64,000 nucleotides of DNA, taken from Massilibacteroides sp. GTDB taxonomy: Bacteria; Bacteroidota; Bacteroidia; Bacteroidales; Tannerellaceae. The translations under genes and the position numbers were made by a program. The notes below the pieces were generated by a model. That model saw nothing but the letters and a program-made list of their open reading frames with translations, had not been told where the DNA came from and searched no databases. Location: assembly GCA_028708075.1 (NCBI GenBank), contig JAQVZS010000001.1:143319-207318 (forward strand), given 5' to 3'. Below, one piece after another: positions 8,040 through 17,132 of this stretch; the stretch's first letter is position 1, and each line of letters opens with the position of its first letter.

Positions 8040-10352
8040 ATGAACGTGGAAGTGTATTTGGATCAGTTGAATCAGAGTCAGCGAGAAGCGGTTGAATATA
8101 CAGATGGAGCGTCTTTAGTTATTGCCGGTGCCGGTTCCGGAAAAACGAGGGTCCTGACGTACAAAATCGCGTATTTGATCAGCCGCGGAGTACTACCGCA
8201 ACGGATTTTGGCGTTGACTTTTACGAATAAAGCGGCTCGTGAGATGAAAGAGCGGATTGCCCGTCTGGCGGAGCCGGAACTGGCGAAACGTCTTTGGATG
8301 GGAACTTTTCATTCTATTTTTGCCCGTATTCTTCGTTTCGAGGCAACGTCTTTGGAATATCCGGCAGACTTTACGATTTATGACGCGACGGATTCAAAAA
8401 GTTTGATTCGTTCTATTATTAAAGAAATGGGGTTAGACGATAAACAGTATCGTCCAGGAATGGTGCAGGCGCGCATCTCAAATGCGAAAAATGCCTTAGT
8501 AACGTTTAAGGCTTACGAACAAAGTAAGGAATTGGTGGAAGGGGATATGCGCAGCAATGTGCCGTTGATACGGGAAATTTACCGGCGTTATCAGGCCCGT
8601 TGCTTTCAAGCAGGCGCTATGGATTTCGACGATCTTTTATTGCAGACAAATATTCTTTTTAGGGATCATCCGACGGTATTGGATAAATACAGGAACTTTT
8701 TTCAATATATATTAGTTGATGAATATCAGGATACGAATTTCGCGCAGCATTTGATTGTGCTTCGTTTGAGTGAATTGCACGGGCGGATCTGTGTCGTTGG
8801 AGATGACGCGCAAAGTATTTATTCGTTTCGTGGGGCTAATATCGATAATATCCTTCAATTTAAGAATCAATATCCCGGCTGCCGTATTTTTAAGTTGGAA
8901 CAGAATTACCGTTCTACACAGAATATTGTAGACGCGGCGAATAGTCTGATTCATAAAAATGAAAGGCAGATTGAAAAACGCGTTTATTCCAAAAAAGAGC
9001 CAGGAAGTAAAATAGGGCTTATTTCTCTTTATTCAGATTATGAGGAGGCCTATGCTGTTGCTGCAAAGATTATTGAAATGCGCATGAACGACCGTTTGAA
9101 CGCATATGCCGATTTTGCGATTCTTTACCGTACGAACGCGCAATCCCGTGTGTTGGAAGAAGCGTTGCGTAAACAGGCTATTCCTTATCGTGTTTATGGT
9201 GGACTTTCGTTTTATCAACGAAAGGAAATAAAAGATATTCTTTCTTATTTTCGTTTGGTGGTGAATCCGCATGATGAAGAGTCGTTGAAAAGGGTAATCA
9301 ATTATCCTATCCGGGGGATTGGGAATACAACGATAACAAAATTGTTGGATGCGGCAACCGAATACATGGTAAGTCCGTGGACGATTTTGTGTGATCCTTT
9401 GACTTATGCTTTACCTGTTAACGCTGGAACAGCTGCGAAACTTAGTTCTTTTAAAGAAATGATTCTGACTTTTCAGGAGAAAAACCAAACATTGTCTTTA
9501 GAGGAGCTTACTGATTTTATATTGAAGGAAACCGGGATCTTGTCCTTTTTGGTGCAGGATCAGACGGTTGAAGGACAAAGTAAGTTTGAAAACGCGCAGG
9601 AATTGGTGAAGGGAATCATGGAGTATTGTGACATGAAAAGAGAAGAAGGGGAAGAACGGGTTCGGTTGACAGACTTTTTATCCGAAGTCGCTCTTCTGAC
9701 GGATCAGGATAATGATAGGAACGAACAGACGGATAAGGTGACGTTGATGACGGTACATGCTGCGAAGGGTCTCGAATTTAAAAATGTTTTCATCGTTGGT
9801 TTGGAAGAAGATCTTTTTCCTTCTATGATGTCGAAAGATAATACGAGAGCACTTGAAGAAGAACGACGTTTGTTTTACGTCGCGATTACCCGAGCGGAAG
9901 AGAATTGTGTATTGACTTATGCCAAAAGCCGTTTTAGAAATGGGAAGACAATGATCTGTCTGCCGAGCCGTTTCTTGAGGGATATTGATTCGGCGTATTT
10001 GGATGTGCCGCAGGATGTTTTTGGTTTGGATACGTTTTCATCAGAAAGATCTTCTTCTACTTTTCAGAAGAATACATTTTTAATAAACGAAAATAAGTCT
10101 GTTTCATTTAGCAATATCCCTAAGCAGGAGCCTAAACTGACGAAATTGTCTTCTGCCACTTCTACTGCAAATGCCATAGCTCCCCTTGGCGGCTTAACGA
10201 TTGGCACCCGCGTCGGTCATATGCGTTTTGGTGAGGGCGAAATAATTGCCTTGGAAGGAGAAGGGGGAAATGCCAAAGCAACGGTTTGTTTTGAGCATTC
10301 GGGTGTTAAACAACTTCTGCTTAAGTTTGCCAAATTAACGGTGATTGAATGA
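8040..10352 (+). CDS. pcrA: ATP-dependent DNA helicase, UvrD/PcrA family (SF1A)
   Basis: A 770-residue 3'-5' DNA helicase acting in nucleotide-excision and mismatch repair and in replication restart. All SF1A motifs are visible: the Q-motif LNQSQREAV, Walker A AGAGSGKTRVLTYKIAYL (about 30-45), motif Ia FTNKAAREMKERI, Walker B VDEYQDTN, motif III GDDAQSIYSFRGAN, motif IV NYRSTQNIVDAAN, motif V VTLMTVHAAKGLEF and motif VI YVAITRAEENC. The C-terminal 45 residues (IGTRVGHMRFGEGEI onward) form the PcrA/UvrD Tudor-like tail that binds RNA polymerase. PcrA and UvrD cannot be told apart by eye. A palindrome at the promoter hints at regulated expression. The gene is monocistronic and converges on mscL. 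Confidence 0.95.
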   Translation: MNVEVYLDQLNQSQREAVEYTDGASLVIAGAGSGKTRVLTYKIAYLISRGVLPQRILALTFTNKAAREMKERIARLAEPELAKRLWMGTFHSIFARILRFEATSLEYPADFTIYDATDSKSLIRSIIKEMGLDDKQYRPGMVQARISNAKNALVTFKAYEQSKELVEGDMRSNVPLIREIYRRYQARCFQAGAMDFDDLLLQTNILFRDHPTVLDKYRNFFQYILVDEYQDTNFAQHLIVLRLSELHGRICVVGDDAQSIYSFRGANIDNILQFKNQYPGCRIFKLEQNYRSTQNIVDAANSLIHKNERQIEKRVYSKKEPGSKIGLISLYSDYEEAYAVAAKIIEMRMNDRLNAYADFAILYRTNAQSRVLEEALRKQAIPYRVYGGLSFYQRKEIKDILSYFRLVVNPHDEESLKRVINYPIRGIGNTTITKLLDAATEYMVSPWTILCDPLTYALPVNAGTAAKLSSFKEMILTFQEKNQTLSLEELTDFILKETGILSFLVQDQTVEGQSKFENAQELVKGIMEYCDMKREEGEERVRLTDFLSEVALLTDQDNDRNEQTDKVTLMTVHAAKGLEFKNVFIVGLEEDLFPSMMSKDNTRALEEERRLFYVAITRAEENCVLTYAKSRFRNGKTMICLPSRFLRDIDSAYLDVPQDVFGLDTFSSERSSSTFQKNTFLINENKSVSFSNIPKQEPKLTKLSSATSTANAIAPLGGLTIGTRVGHMRFGEGEIIALEGEGGNAKATVCFEHSGVKQLLLKFAKLTVIE

Positions 10353-10378
10353 TGTTTATCTGAAGTGTTTTCAATCGC

Positions 10379-10804
10379 CTATTTATGCTCTTTTAACAAA
10401 TCACGTATCTCTTTTAATAATTGAATATCTTCGGCGGGAGGGGCGGGAGGAGCTGGTGCTTCTTCTTTTTTCTTGTTCAGCGTGTTGATCGCTTTGATCA
10501 ACATAAAGATTGCGATTGCTATAATTAGAAAATCGAAGGTCGTTTGCAGGAATGTTCCGTAATTTAAAGTAACGGCGGGAACGGTTTTATCCCCTTCCAC
10601 GACTGCGTCTTTCAATACAACTCTTAGATCCGTGAAATTAACTCCGCCTATGAATAATCCAATAACAGGCATAATTAAATCGCCGACAATAGACGATACG
10701 ATTTTACCAAACGCACCACCAATAATTATACCTACAGCCATGTCAATCACATTTCCACGCATGGCAAACTTTTTAAACTCTTGCAACATACTACCAGTTT
10801 TCAT
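10379..10804 (-). CDS. mscL: Large-conductance mechanosensitive channel MscL
   Basis: Homopentameric inner-membrane tension valve, 141 residues, that opens on hypo-osmotic shock. The N-terminal amphipathic helix and TM1 are highly typical ([31 protein letters not shown]), as is the loop [17 protein letters not shown]2 is around residues 80-102 and is followed by a charged C-terminal helical bundle with a proline/alanine linker ([12 protein letters not shown]). It follows the uridine phosphorylase gene by 40 bases on the same strand and may be the last gene of the envelope cluster or have its own promoter. Confidence 0.95.
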   Translation of the reverse strand: MKTGSMLQEFKKFAMRGNVIDMAVGIIIGGAFGKIVSSIVGDLIMPVIGLFIGGVNFTDLRVVLKDAVVEGDKTVPAVTLNYGTFLQTTFDFLIIAIAIFMLIKAINTLNKKKEEAPAPPAPPAEDIQLLKEIRDLLKEHK

Positions 10805-10844
10805 TTTTATGCATGTGTTAAAATATAGTTTATGGTATACTCCT

Positions 10845-11720
10845 TCAAATTCGCTGTAAAACAGTATCGATTAAATCCGTCATGTTTCCTTTGTATTCCG
10901 TGTTCATACGATGATTCACACGACCGGCGATAATACAACAAACGGTCATAGCACGATGTCCCATCAACGTCGCTAGTCCCGCTAACGAAGAACTTTCCAT
11001 TTCGTAATTTGTAATCTTTTTTCCGTTAAAATGAAACTGTTCTATCTTGGAATTTAAAAAGGGGTCGCGCAAAGCTAAACGAACTTTCCTCCCTTGTGGA
11101 CCGTAGAATCCGTTTGCTGCGATTGTATATCCTTTATGGATATCGTTCCGAGCGATTTGCCGGATTAACGATTCATCCGCGGAAACAACATAGGGTTTTA
11201 ACCCTTCTATTTTCCAGTCCAATTGTTCCAACAGCGCTTTTTCCAAAGACAGATCGCGTATCTTTTCTGTATTGGCATAGAAATAAAGTACTCCGTCAAA
11301 ACCGATAGATTTTTCTGCGGCGACATAATTACCGATGGTCAGTTCCGGCTGTAAACTACCGGAGGTACCAACGCGAACCAGTGTCAATGGAGTAAATTGG
11401 TTTTTAATCGTACGGGTTTCAAAATCGATATTGACTAATGCGTCTAATTCAGTTAACACAATATCAATATTGTCCGAACCTATTCCGTGAGACAAGGCGG
11501 TAATCCTTTTCCCCTGATAGGTGCCGGTAATAGAATGAAATTCTCGGCTGGAAACTTCACATTCCTGATAATCAAAAAAAGAAGCTACCGAGTTTACGCG
11601 CTCCGGATCACCGACAAGAATGATCTTATCTGCTACTTGTCCCGGTTTTAAATGAAGATGGAATATACTTCCATCTTCATTTATGATAAGTTCCGAAGCC
11701 GGAATCGTTCCCATTGTCAC
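10845..11720 (-). CDS. udp: Nucleoside phosphorylase, probably uridine phosphorylase
   Basis: Cytosolic PNP/UDP family enzyme of 291 residues that phosphorolyses a nucleoside (probably uridine) to base and ribose-1-phosphate for salvage. Key segments are [18 protein letters not shown] at the N-terminus (phosphate binding), [28 protein letters not shown] (base specificity) and the ribose-binding [15 protein letters not shown]. The Q-x-R type loop (PQGRKVR) favours uridine over purines. Its ATG lies one base after the stop of floA, so it is translated from the nfeD-floA messenger; the functional reason for that link is not obvious. Confidence 0.88.
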   Translation of the reverse strand: MTMGTIPASELIINEDGSIFHLHLKPGQVADKIILVGDPERVNSVASFFDYQECEVSSREFHSITGTYQGKRITALSHGIGSDNIDIVLTELDALVNIDFETRTIKNQFTPLTLVRVGTSGSLQPELTIGNYVAAEKSIGFDGVLYFYANTEKIRDLSLEKALLEQLDWKIEGLKPYVVSADESLIRQIARNDIHKGYTIAANGFYGPQGRKVRLALRDPFLNSKIEQFHFNGKKITNYEMESSSLAGLATLMGHRAMTVCCIIAGRVNHRMNTEYKGNMTDLIDTVLQRI

Positions 11721-11721
11721 A

Positions 11722-12714
11722 TTAATCTTTTAATGGTTTTGAAGAAGACGGACTTGGTTTTGCGATATTTTCGCGCATAGTCGTGTCTGCCTCAATATTT
11801 TTCATTTTATAATAATCCATAATACCCAGATTCCCATTACGGAAGGCTTCTGCCATTGCTTTTGGAACTTCTGCTTCTGCCTCAATTACTTTCGCACGGG
11901 CTTCTTGTGCTTTTGCTTTCATTTCCTGTTCAAAAGCGACCGCCATGGCGCGACGTTCTTCGGCTTTTGCTTGCGCAATATTTTTATCAGCCTGAGCTTG
12001 GTCCATTTGCAGGTAAGCGCCGATATTTTTACCTATATCGATGTCGGCGATGTCGATCGAAAGAATTTCGAAAGCAGTCCCGGCATCCAATCCTTTCCGA
12101 AGTACTAATTTAGAAATCGAATCCGGATTTTCCAAAACGGTTTTGTGACTGTCCGACGAACCGATTGAGGAGACAATACCTTCACCGACACGTGCCAGTA
12201 TGGTTTCCTCACCAGCTCCTCCAACCAGTTGCTTAATATTGGCGCGAACCGTGACACGGGCTTTCGCGATAAGCTGGATTCCGTCTTTTGCAACGGCTGT
12301 TACCGGCGGTGTGTCGATAACTTTGGGATTAACCGACATTTGTACGGCTTGAAAAACATCGCGTCCCGCCAAATCAATTGCTGTAGCCATTTGGAAAGGT
12401 AAATCGATATTGGCTTTCGAAGCCGAAACCAACGCGTGTACAACCTTCTCTACGTGTCCACCGGCCAGGTAGTGTGCTTCTAATTCATCGCGCGTCAGCG
12501 TTTTGATTCCAGCTTTATGCGCTTCGATCATAGCCCGGGCGATGATATAAGGCGGAACTTTACGAATACGCATCAGGAACAATTGTATCAACGAGATGTT
12601 AACGCCGGATACTTTCGCAGATATCCATAACAGGAACGGTACATAATAAAAGAAGATAATAAGCAGCAGCAATGCGGCGCCTAATAAAAAAACAGGTAAA
12701 AAGGATGTTTCCAT
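11722..12714 (-). CDS. floA: Flotillin-like protein FloA (YqfA family)
   Basis: Membrane scaffold protein of 330 residues. An N-terminal hydrophobic segment (about residues 7-30) is followed by the SPFH-like domain with typical FloA segments ([60 protein letters not shown]) and a helical alanine/glutamate-rich stretch (about 235-290, [18 protein letters not shown]) that drives oligomerisation. In Bacillus, FloA organises functional membrane microdomains and its partner is an NfeD protein; that partner is encoded directly upstream, 2 bases away. The length matches the family (about 330). Confidence 0.95.
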   Translation of the reverse strand: METSFLPVFLLGAALLLLIIFFYYVPFLLWISAKVSGVNISLIQLFLMRIRKVPPYIIARAMIEAHKAGIKTLTRDELEAHYLAGGHVEKVVHALVSASKANIDLPFQMATAIDLAGRDVFQAVQMSVNPKVIDTPPVTAVAKDGIQLIAKARVTVRANIKQLVGGAGEETILARVGEGIVSSIGSSDSHKTVLENPDSISKLVLRKGLDAGTAFEILSIDIADIDIGKNIGAYLQMDQAQADKNIAQAKAEERRAMAVAFEQEMKAKAQEARAKVIEAEAEVPKAMAEAFRNGNLGIMDYYKMKNIEADTTMRENIAKPSPSSSKPLKD

Positions 12715-12716
12715 AT

Positions 12717-13211
12717 TTAGTTGTTTATGTTTATGTTTTTATTCTCTATAGGTTCTACAAGTACATTATAACCATCTACACGAACGACTTTAATCGGGGT
12801 TTCTTCATTGATAAATTCGCCTGTGGATTTAGCTTCCACCGTAATCCCTTTAATCAATGCTTTTCCGATTGGTGCCAGGCGGGAAAGAGTTATCCCTTCG
12901 TCGCCCGTTTCGATACCTAATTCCCGGCTGGACGTCAGGCGGGAATCGATGTTGGTATTTAGTGCTACACGATTGAACGACTTAGAGCGTAACAGCCAGA
13001 AAAACGCAATGCCGAAAGTCAAGACGGAAGATATAAGCGTGATGTTTCCGATGGTTTGTCCTACGGTATACGCATAAATGATCCCTCCTACGGCAAAAAC
13101 AAATCCGCCGACTCCGGCGACTGTAATTCCCGGTAACAGAAATATTTCCAATAAAAGGAGCAATATAGCTACAATAATTAGAAAAGCAATGATAAGAGTA
13201 TTAAATAGCAT
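12717..13211 (-). CDS. nfeD: NfeD family membrane protein (FloA partner)
   Basis: A 164-residue membrane protein with three hydrophobic segments (about residues 3-28, 30-50 and 55-78) followed by a soluble C-terminal OB-fold domain ([20 protein letters not shown] onward; GFNVLVEP-like ending GYNVLVEP). This is the short NfeD form lacking the ClpP-like serine protease domain. In other bacteria it pairs with flotillins and controls their membrane assembly. It lies 2 bases upstream of floA and 29 bases downstream of the TPR/PD40 gene, on the same strand, so one operon is likely. Confidence 0.9.
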   Translation of the reverse strand: MLFNTLIIAFLIIVAILLLLLEIFLLPGITVAGVGGFVFAVGGIIYAYTVGQTIGNITLISSVLTFGIAFFWLLRSKSFNRVALNTNIDSRLTSSRELGIETGDEGITLSRLAPIGKALIKGITVEAKSTGEFINEETPIKVVRVDGYNVLVEPIENKNININN

Positions 13212-13240
13212 AGATTTTTATACTAAACATGTTGTATTTC

Positions 13241-14677
13241 TTATGGATGACTTTTTAGATATTGAATTTCCGTGTTTCGTGCTACCTTTTCCAATGTAAA
13301 AGGCTGCGACAACAAGTTTTCTAACAGTTGTTCGTCCTTTAGGATAGCCGCTGCTATTTGATTGCGGGACGATTTTTCTGCTTTCGAATAAGTTGTGCGA
13401 GCCTGTTTCAATCGGTTTTTCACTTCCTGAATTTGTTTCTTTATAGAAAGTGCTTTTTCGTAGGTGTTTCTGGCTTCATCGCTTTTTATTTCTGCTAACC
13501 TGTAATAAATGGTGTTGTCGTTAATTACAAATTCGAATTCTTTTTGAGGGGTTTGATTCCCGGACGATTTCTGATAGGCCAATTGGACAAGATTTTTATA
13601 ATCGGGTTGTTTCCAGGTGTCTCGTATCGAAGTTATTATCGCACGCGTTCTTTTTTCTTCAAGACTGTCGCCTTCTATTCTGGCGCGGGTATCGTCTGGA
13701 ATAAATAAATAAACGCAGACTTTGTCTTCCGGTTGGAAACGATCGGAAACAAACCAGCCTAAATCTTTGTTATCGTCTATGACAAGCAGGTAATCGTTAT
13801 AAATAGAATTATACGGCATACCCATTTGTTCGGGGGTCAGGTACGTATCTGAATTGGTGTTGTAACGGGTGACGAAAATATCGTATCCTCCCAGCGATTC
13901 TTTGTTGTCCGACGCAAAATAAATGGTTGCTCCATCCGGCATTACGAACGGAAAATTTGTATTGCTGCCGGAACGATTTATATTTTCAGGCAGACGTTTC
14001 TCATCTCCCCATTTGTCAATTAATTTGGACTGGGTATAAAGATTGTAAAAACCGATTTCTTTTGTTTTTCCGTAATAGATGTTTTGTTCTTTCTGGTTTT
14101 TATAGACGGTCGATATTACCGTGTCATTTTGTTGGAAAAACTGGTTGTAGTCGTGGATTGAACCTGCTTCTTCACTTAATTGATAGGTGTTTAAAACTGC
14201 GTTTTTATCAACTACAATGCTGTCTATAATCTGTATATTCTCGACACGTTCGAGCATGCGTTGCCCCTTTTTTGCTAGATCGATCTTTTTTTCAAAAATA
14301 TCCGTATCTTGTTTCTTTTTTTTCAACAGGCTAATGTATTCATCAAACATTTGAACAGACTCATCGAAACGGTAGGTAAGAAAATACAATTCGCCCATGT
14401 AACGGTATGATTCCTGCACTTTTCGTTTTACGGCAATCAATAAATGTTTTTCAGCTGTTTCTAAATCTCCTGTTTCGAAACAACAAACTCCGTACCAATG
14501 ATTGTAAGAAGAATTACTGGGAACCCGTTGTACTAAGCGTTCAAAAGCAGGCTTAGCTTCCGCATATTTTCCTTCATTATAAAGTTTTTTTGCCTGATCT
14601 AAACTTTGCGCATGCAATCCTGCGGTCAAGAGGATCATAACTATTGTATAAAGTAGTTTACTTACAACTCCTTTCAT
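13241..14677 (-). CDS. Secreted TPR and PD40 (WD40-like) repeat protein of unknown function
   Basis: A 478-residue exported protein: signal peptide MKGVVSKLLYTIVMILLTAGLHAQ, tetratricopeptide-like helices from about residue 25 to 160 (AKKLYNEGKYAEAKPAFERL, YFLTYRFDESVQMFDEYI), then a beta-propeller-like part with PD40 signatures (FPFVMPDGATIYFASDNKE, GGYDIFVTRYN). A charged, probably coiled-coil C-terminal region (about 395-455) follows. Similar TPR-PD40 architectures are common in Bacteroidota periplasmic proteins, some linked to peptidoglycan or type 9 secretion, but this one lacks an OmpA domain. It leads the operon nfeD-floA-udp, so an envelope-organising role is a reasonable inference; the function is not known. 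Confidence 0.8.
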   Translation of the reverse strand: MKGVVSKLLYTIVMILLTAGLHAQSLDQAKKLYNEGKYAEAKPAFERLVQRVPSNSSYNHWYGVCCFETGDLETAEKHLLIAVKRKVQESYRYMGELYFLTYRFDESVQMFDEYISLLKKKKQDTDIFEKKIDLAKKGQRMLERVENIQIIDSIVVDKNAVLNTYQLSEEAGSIHDYNQFFQQNDTVISTVYKNQKEQNIYYGKTKEIGFYNLYTQSKLIDKWGDEKRLPENINRSGSNTNFPFVMPDGATIYFASDNKESLGGYDIFVTRYNTNSDTYLTPEQMGMPYNSIYNDYLLVIDDNKDLGWFVSDRFQPEDKVCVYLFIPDDTRARIEGDSLEEKRTRAIITSIRDTWKQPDYKNLVQLAYQKSSGNQTPQKEFEFVINDNTIYYRLAEIKSDEARNTYEKALSIKKQIQEVKNRLKQARTTYSKAEKSSRNQIAAAILKDEQLLENLLSQPFTLEKVARNTEIQYLKSHP

Positions 14678-14705
14678 TGTTTTGTCTATAAAAATTATAT
14701 AGTCT

Positions 14706-14738
14706 CAAAGATAATAATATTTTTAGATTAACCAGAAA
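14706..14738 (-). promoter_or_regulatory. predicted promoter of the TPR/PD40-nfeD-floA operon
   Basis: On the minus strand TATCTTTG (14706-14713) matches the -7 element, with TTTC at 14735-14738 as a possible -33 at 21 bases. It lies 28 bases upstream of the first gene. Confidence 0.45.
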
Positions 14739-14746
14739 ACAGTCTA

Positions 14747-15646
14747 CTAAACTATATGTCGAATGATGTGATTGGTTATTTTTTCTTTATTGTCCGGACT
14801 AAACCATGTAATTTCCGGGTCTTTTTTGAACCAAGTCATTTGTTTTCTGGCATAAACTCGAGAATTTCGTTTTATTTTTTCTATGGCGAAATCAAGAGTC
14901 CACTCTCCTTCCAAATAACGGAACAGTTCTTTATATCCGACGGTATTAAGTGCGTTCAAGTGTTTATGAGGAAATACTTTTTTTGCTTCGTCCAATAATC
15001 CGTCCTGCATCATTTGATCCACCCGTTCGTTTATGCGGTTGCCTAATTCTTCTCTATCGCGGATTAATCCGATCTTCAAGGTTTTGAAAGGCCGTGTTTT
15101 TTGGGGATTAGTTCGGAACGAAGTATATGTTTTGCCCGTCATACGACATACTTCTACAGCATGAATCACCCGTTTATAATTCATTTTGTCTACAATCGTG
15201 TAATGCTCAGGATCTTTTTTTTTCAGCTCGTCTAGGATGGGTTGCAATCCTTCTTTTTTGTATTGTGCATAGATTTCGTCCCGTATTTCTTGGGAAATTG
15301 TCGGCATATCGTCAATCCCTTTGCAAACGGCGTCAATATACATCATCGAACCTCCGGTCATGACAGCGATTTCTTGCGTTTGAAATAAATTATCTAGTAA
15401 GGCCAAACTTTCCTGCTCAAATTGACTGGCGCTGTAATAATCAGTTAACTCCAGCATTCCCACGAAATAATGAGGTATGCGTTGTCGTTGGGCGAGGGTA
15501 GGGGCTGCAGTACCGATGGGTAGTTCTTTATATAATTGTCTCGAGTCTGCAGAAAGAATAGCAGAACCGAAACGTTCTGCTATCTCCAAACTTAATGCTG
15601 TTTTCCCTACGCCTGTTGGACCTAAAAGAACAATCAACGTTTTCAT
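14747..15646 (-). CDS. miaA: tRNA dimethylallyltransferase
   Basis: Cytosolic enzyme of 299 residues that adds a dimethylallyl group to A37 of tRNAs reading codons starting with U. The P-loop [19 protein letters not shown] (about 9-27), the [17 protein letters not shown] substrate loop, [17 protein letters not shown] and the RRxHA-like [12 protein letters not shown] are all typical of MiaA. Its start codon overlaps the stop of the upstream acidic pRiA4b-ORF3-like gene by 4 bases, implying translational coupling. Length is normal. Confidence 0.95.
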   Translation of the reverse strand: MKTLIVLLGPTGVGKTALSLEIAERFGSAILSADSRQLYKELPIGTAAPTLAQRQRIPHYFVGMLELTDYYSASQFEQESLALLDNLFQTQEIAVMTGGSMMYIDAVCKGIDDMPTISQEIRDEIYAQYKKEGLQPILDELKKKDPEHYTIVDKMNYKRVIHAVEVCRMTGKTYTSFRTNPQKTRPFKTLKIGLIRDREELGNRINERVDQMMQDGLLDEAKKVFPHKHLNALNTVGYKELFRYLEGEWTLDFAIEKIKRNSRVYARKQMTWFKKDPEITWFSPDNKEKITNHIIRHIV

Positions 15647-16206
15647 CGAAAACGTTCGTCCTCATAAGAGTTGTCTATTGGTTCTTCTCCTAATCCGTCA
15701 AAACCTTCTTTGTCCAATTCGTCTATATCATAATCTGAATCCCCATAAAAGTCTTCTCCTAAATCCGTATTGGATGTTTTGGTATCTATATCATTGAAGT
15801 TTACGGTTTGACTGGGAGGTAATCCTTCTGACCGGCTGCAAATCGGAGATTTTAAATGCTGTCCCGGGATAATTTCCCGTAATTCCATAAAAAAGGCTCT
15901 TTCCGTTAAATAATCGAAGACATAGAGTATTTTTTGATATTCATCTTCCAGTAAATCCTCCAGCCGGGTGTCTTCCATTAGGTAATTATCTTCTTCGGAA
16001 GATGTATCCATTTCTATTAACGTGATCTCGGTTTTCTTTCCCCAGTCGTCGTCACAAATGAAAAAAGAAGCCATTTGATCTTTCGTATAATTTACCGAAT
16101 CCAGAATAGCATTATGCAAATCCAGAAATGTAGCTTCCGAGTCTATTTTAATTTCACGTTTAAACTCATCTACTTCGTCGGATAAAATTAAAAATCTAAA
16201 TAGCAT
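15643..16206 (-). CDS. pRiA4b ORF-3-like (IS1096 passenger TnpR family) domain protein
   Basis: About 187 residues if translation starts at the ATG at 16206 ([19 protein letters not shown]). The ORF track extends to 16290, but that adds the terminator hairpin of the lpx operon and a promoter element at 16230-16237, so the shorter start is preferred. Visible family traits are the N-terminal beta strand with FRFLI, the helix [16 protein letters not shown] and the [23 protein letters not shown] strand pair that replaces the usual YxYDFGDxWxHxIxLE motif. The C-terminal 60 residues are very acidic and low in complexity. Despite the family name there is no transposon here. The gene overlaps miaA by 4 bases. 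Function unknown. Confidence 0.75.
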   Translation of the reverse strand: MLFRFLILSDEVDEFKREIKIDSEATFLDLHNAILDSVNYTKDQMASFFICDDDWGKKTEITLIEMDTSSEEDNYLMEDTRLEDLLEDEYQKILYVFDYLTERAFFMELREIIPGQHLKSPICSRSEGLPPSQTVNFNDIDTKTSNTDLGEDFYGDSDYDIDELDKEGFDGLGEEPIDNSYEDERFR

Positions 16207-16229
16207 AGTTGTTCGTTTTTTGTTTGCTT

Positions 16230-16260
16230 CAAAATTAATAATAAATACATTTCCTGCGAA
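16230..16260 (-). promoter_or_regulatory. predicted promoter of the pRiA4b-ORF3-like gene and miaA
   Basis: Minus strand: TTCG (16257-16260), 19-base spacer, TAATTTTG (16230-16237), fitting the Bacteroidota -33/-7 layout. The likely ATG at 16206 lies 23 bases further, which supports the shorter start of that gene. Confidence 0.5.
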
Positions 16261-16267
16261 TAATTGG

Positions 16268-16307
16268 AGAAAAAAAAGACCACCTCGCAATTGGAAGCAG
16301 AGGTGGT
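16268..16307 (-). terminator. Rho-independent terminator after lpxA
   Basis: An 8-bp stem ACCACCTC (16279-16286) / GAGGTGGT (16300-16307) with a 13-base loop. On the minus strand it is followed by a run of eight T (16269-16276); on the plus strand it is also followed by T-runs. It ends the lpxD-lpxC/fabZ-lpxA operon. Confidence 0.75.
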
Positions 16308-16336
16308 AGTTTTTTTGTTTTTTCTCAATAAAGAAA

Positions 16337-17122
16337 TCAATCGTCGATCGAGCCTCTTACGATTCCCCTAGACGATGTTTTAATAAAATTCAGGATCAAA
16401 TCCCGTTCAACGCCAGGTTCGTATTCGGTTTCAATACATTTGATGGCTTCCGTATTATTTAATCCACGCGTATATAGCGTACGGTAGATATCCTGTATCA
16501 AATAAACCTGTTGATTTGTAAAACCTCTCCGTCTCAATCCGACAATATTAATTCCACAATAAACAATCGGATCACGACCGATTAGTGTATAAGGTGGGAT
16601 ATCTTTTCCAATGCGTGAGCCTCCTTGTATCATGACGTGCTGAGAAATACGTGAGAATTGATGAACAAGACAACCTCCACTTACGATTGCGAAATCGTCA
16701 ATATCTACTTCTCCAGCTATTTGGCAGGCATTTCCGATGATTACGTGGTTTTTTAAAACACAATCATGTGCAATATGCGAATAAGCCATTAAAAGGCAAT
16801 TATTCCCTACTACGGTTTTTCCTTTAGAAGCTGTACCTCTGTTAACCGTCGCACATTCGCGTACCATTGTATTATCTCCAATAATAGCCGTTGTTACTTC
16901 ACCAGCAAATTTCAAATCCTGAGGAATCCCGGCGATGATGGCTCCTGGAAAAATCCTGCAATTTTCTCCTAAGCGCGCTCCGTTATGAAGAACGGCATGC
17001 GTATAAATTCTACAGTTATCTCCAATTTCTACGTCTTTTTCAATAACGGCAAAGGGCTCTATGGTCACATTTTCTCCGATTTTTGCGTCCGGGTGAATCA
17101 CTGCTAAAGGTGAATGGTTCAT
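16337..17122 (-). CDS. lpxA: UDP-N-acetylglucosamine O-acyltransferase
   Basis: Cytosolic acyltransferase of 261 residues that transfers a 3-hydroxyacyl chain from ACP to UDP-GlcNAc, the first step of lipid A synthesis. The N-terminal two thirds are hexapeptide repeats of a left-handed beta-helix (VIHPDAKIGENVTIEPFAVI). The catalytic histidine is in YSHIAHDCVL, and NACQIAGEVDIDDFAIVSGGCLVHQF and QGGSRIGKDIPPYTLI are typical of LpxA rather than LpxD. The C-terminal helices start at FTNQQVYLIQDIYR. It is the last gene of lpxD-lpxC/fabZ-lpxA, 10 bases after the fusion gene. Confidence 0.96.
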   Translation of the reverse strand: MNHSPLAVIHPDAKIGENVTIEPFAVIEKDVEIGDNCRIYTHAVLHNGARLGENCRIFPGAIIAGIPQDLKFAGEVTTAIIGDNTMVRECATVNRGTASKGKTVVGNNCLLMAYSHIAHDCVLKNHVIIGNACQIAGEVDIDDFAIVSGGCLVHQFSRISQHVMIQGGSRIGKDIPPYTLIGRDPIVYCGINIVGLRRRGFTNQQVYLIQDIYRTLYTRGLNNTEAIKCIETEYEPGVERDLILNFIKTSSRGIVRGSIDD

Positions 17123-17132
17123 ATTAAGTGTT

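Noticed and set aside
15643-16206. Transposon (IS1096-type) insertion
   Set aside because: Only the passenger-family name suggests it; no transposase, inverted repeats or target duplication seen, and the gene is coupled to miaA.
16207-16290. Longer start of the pRiA4b-ORF3-like gene in the ORF track
   Set aside because: The extra 28 codons run through the lpx terminator hairpin and a TAATTTTG promoter element, and look nothing like the family N-terminus.
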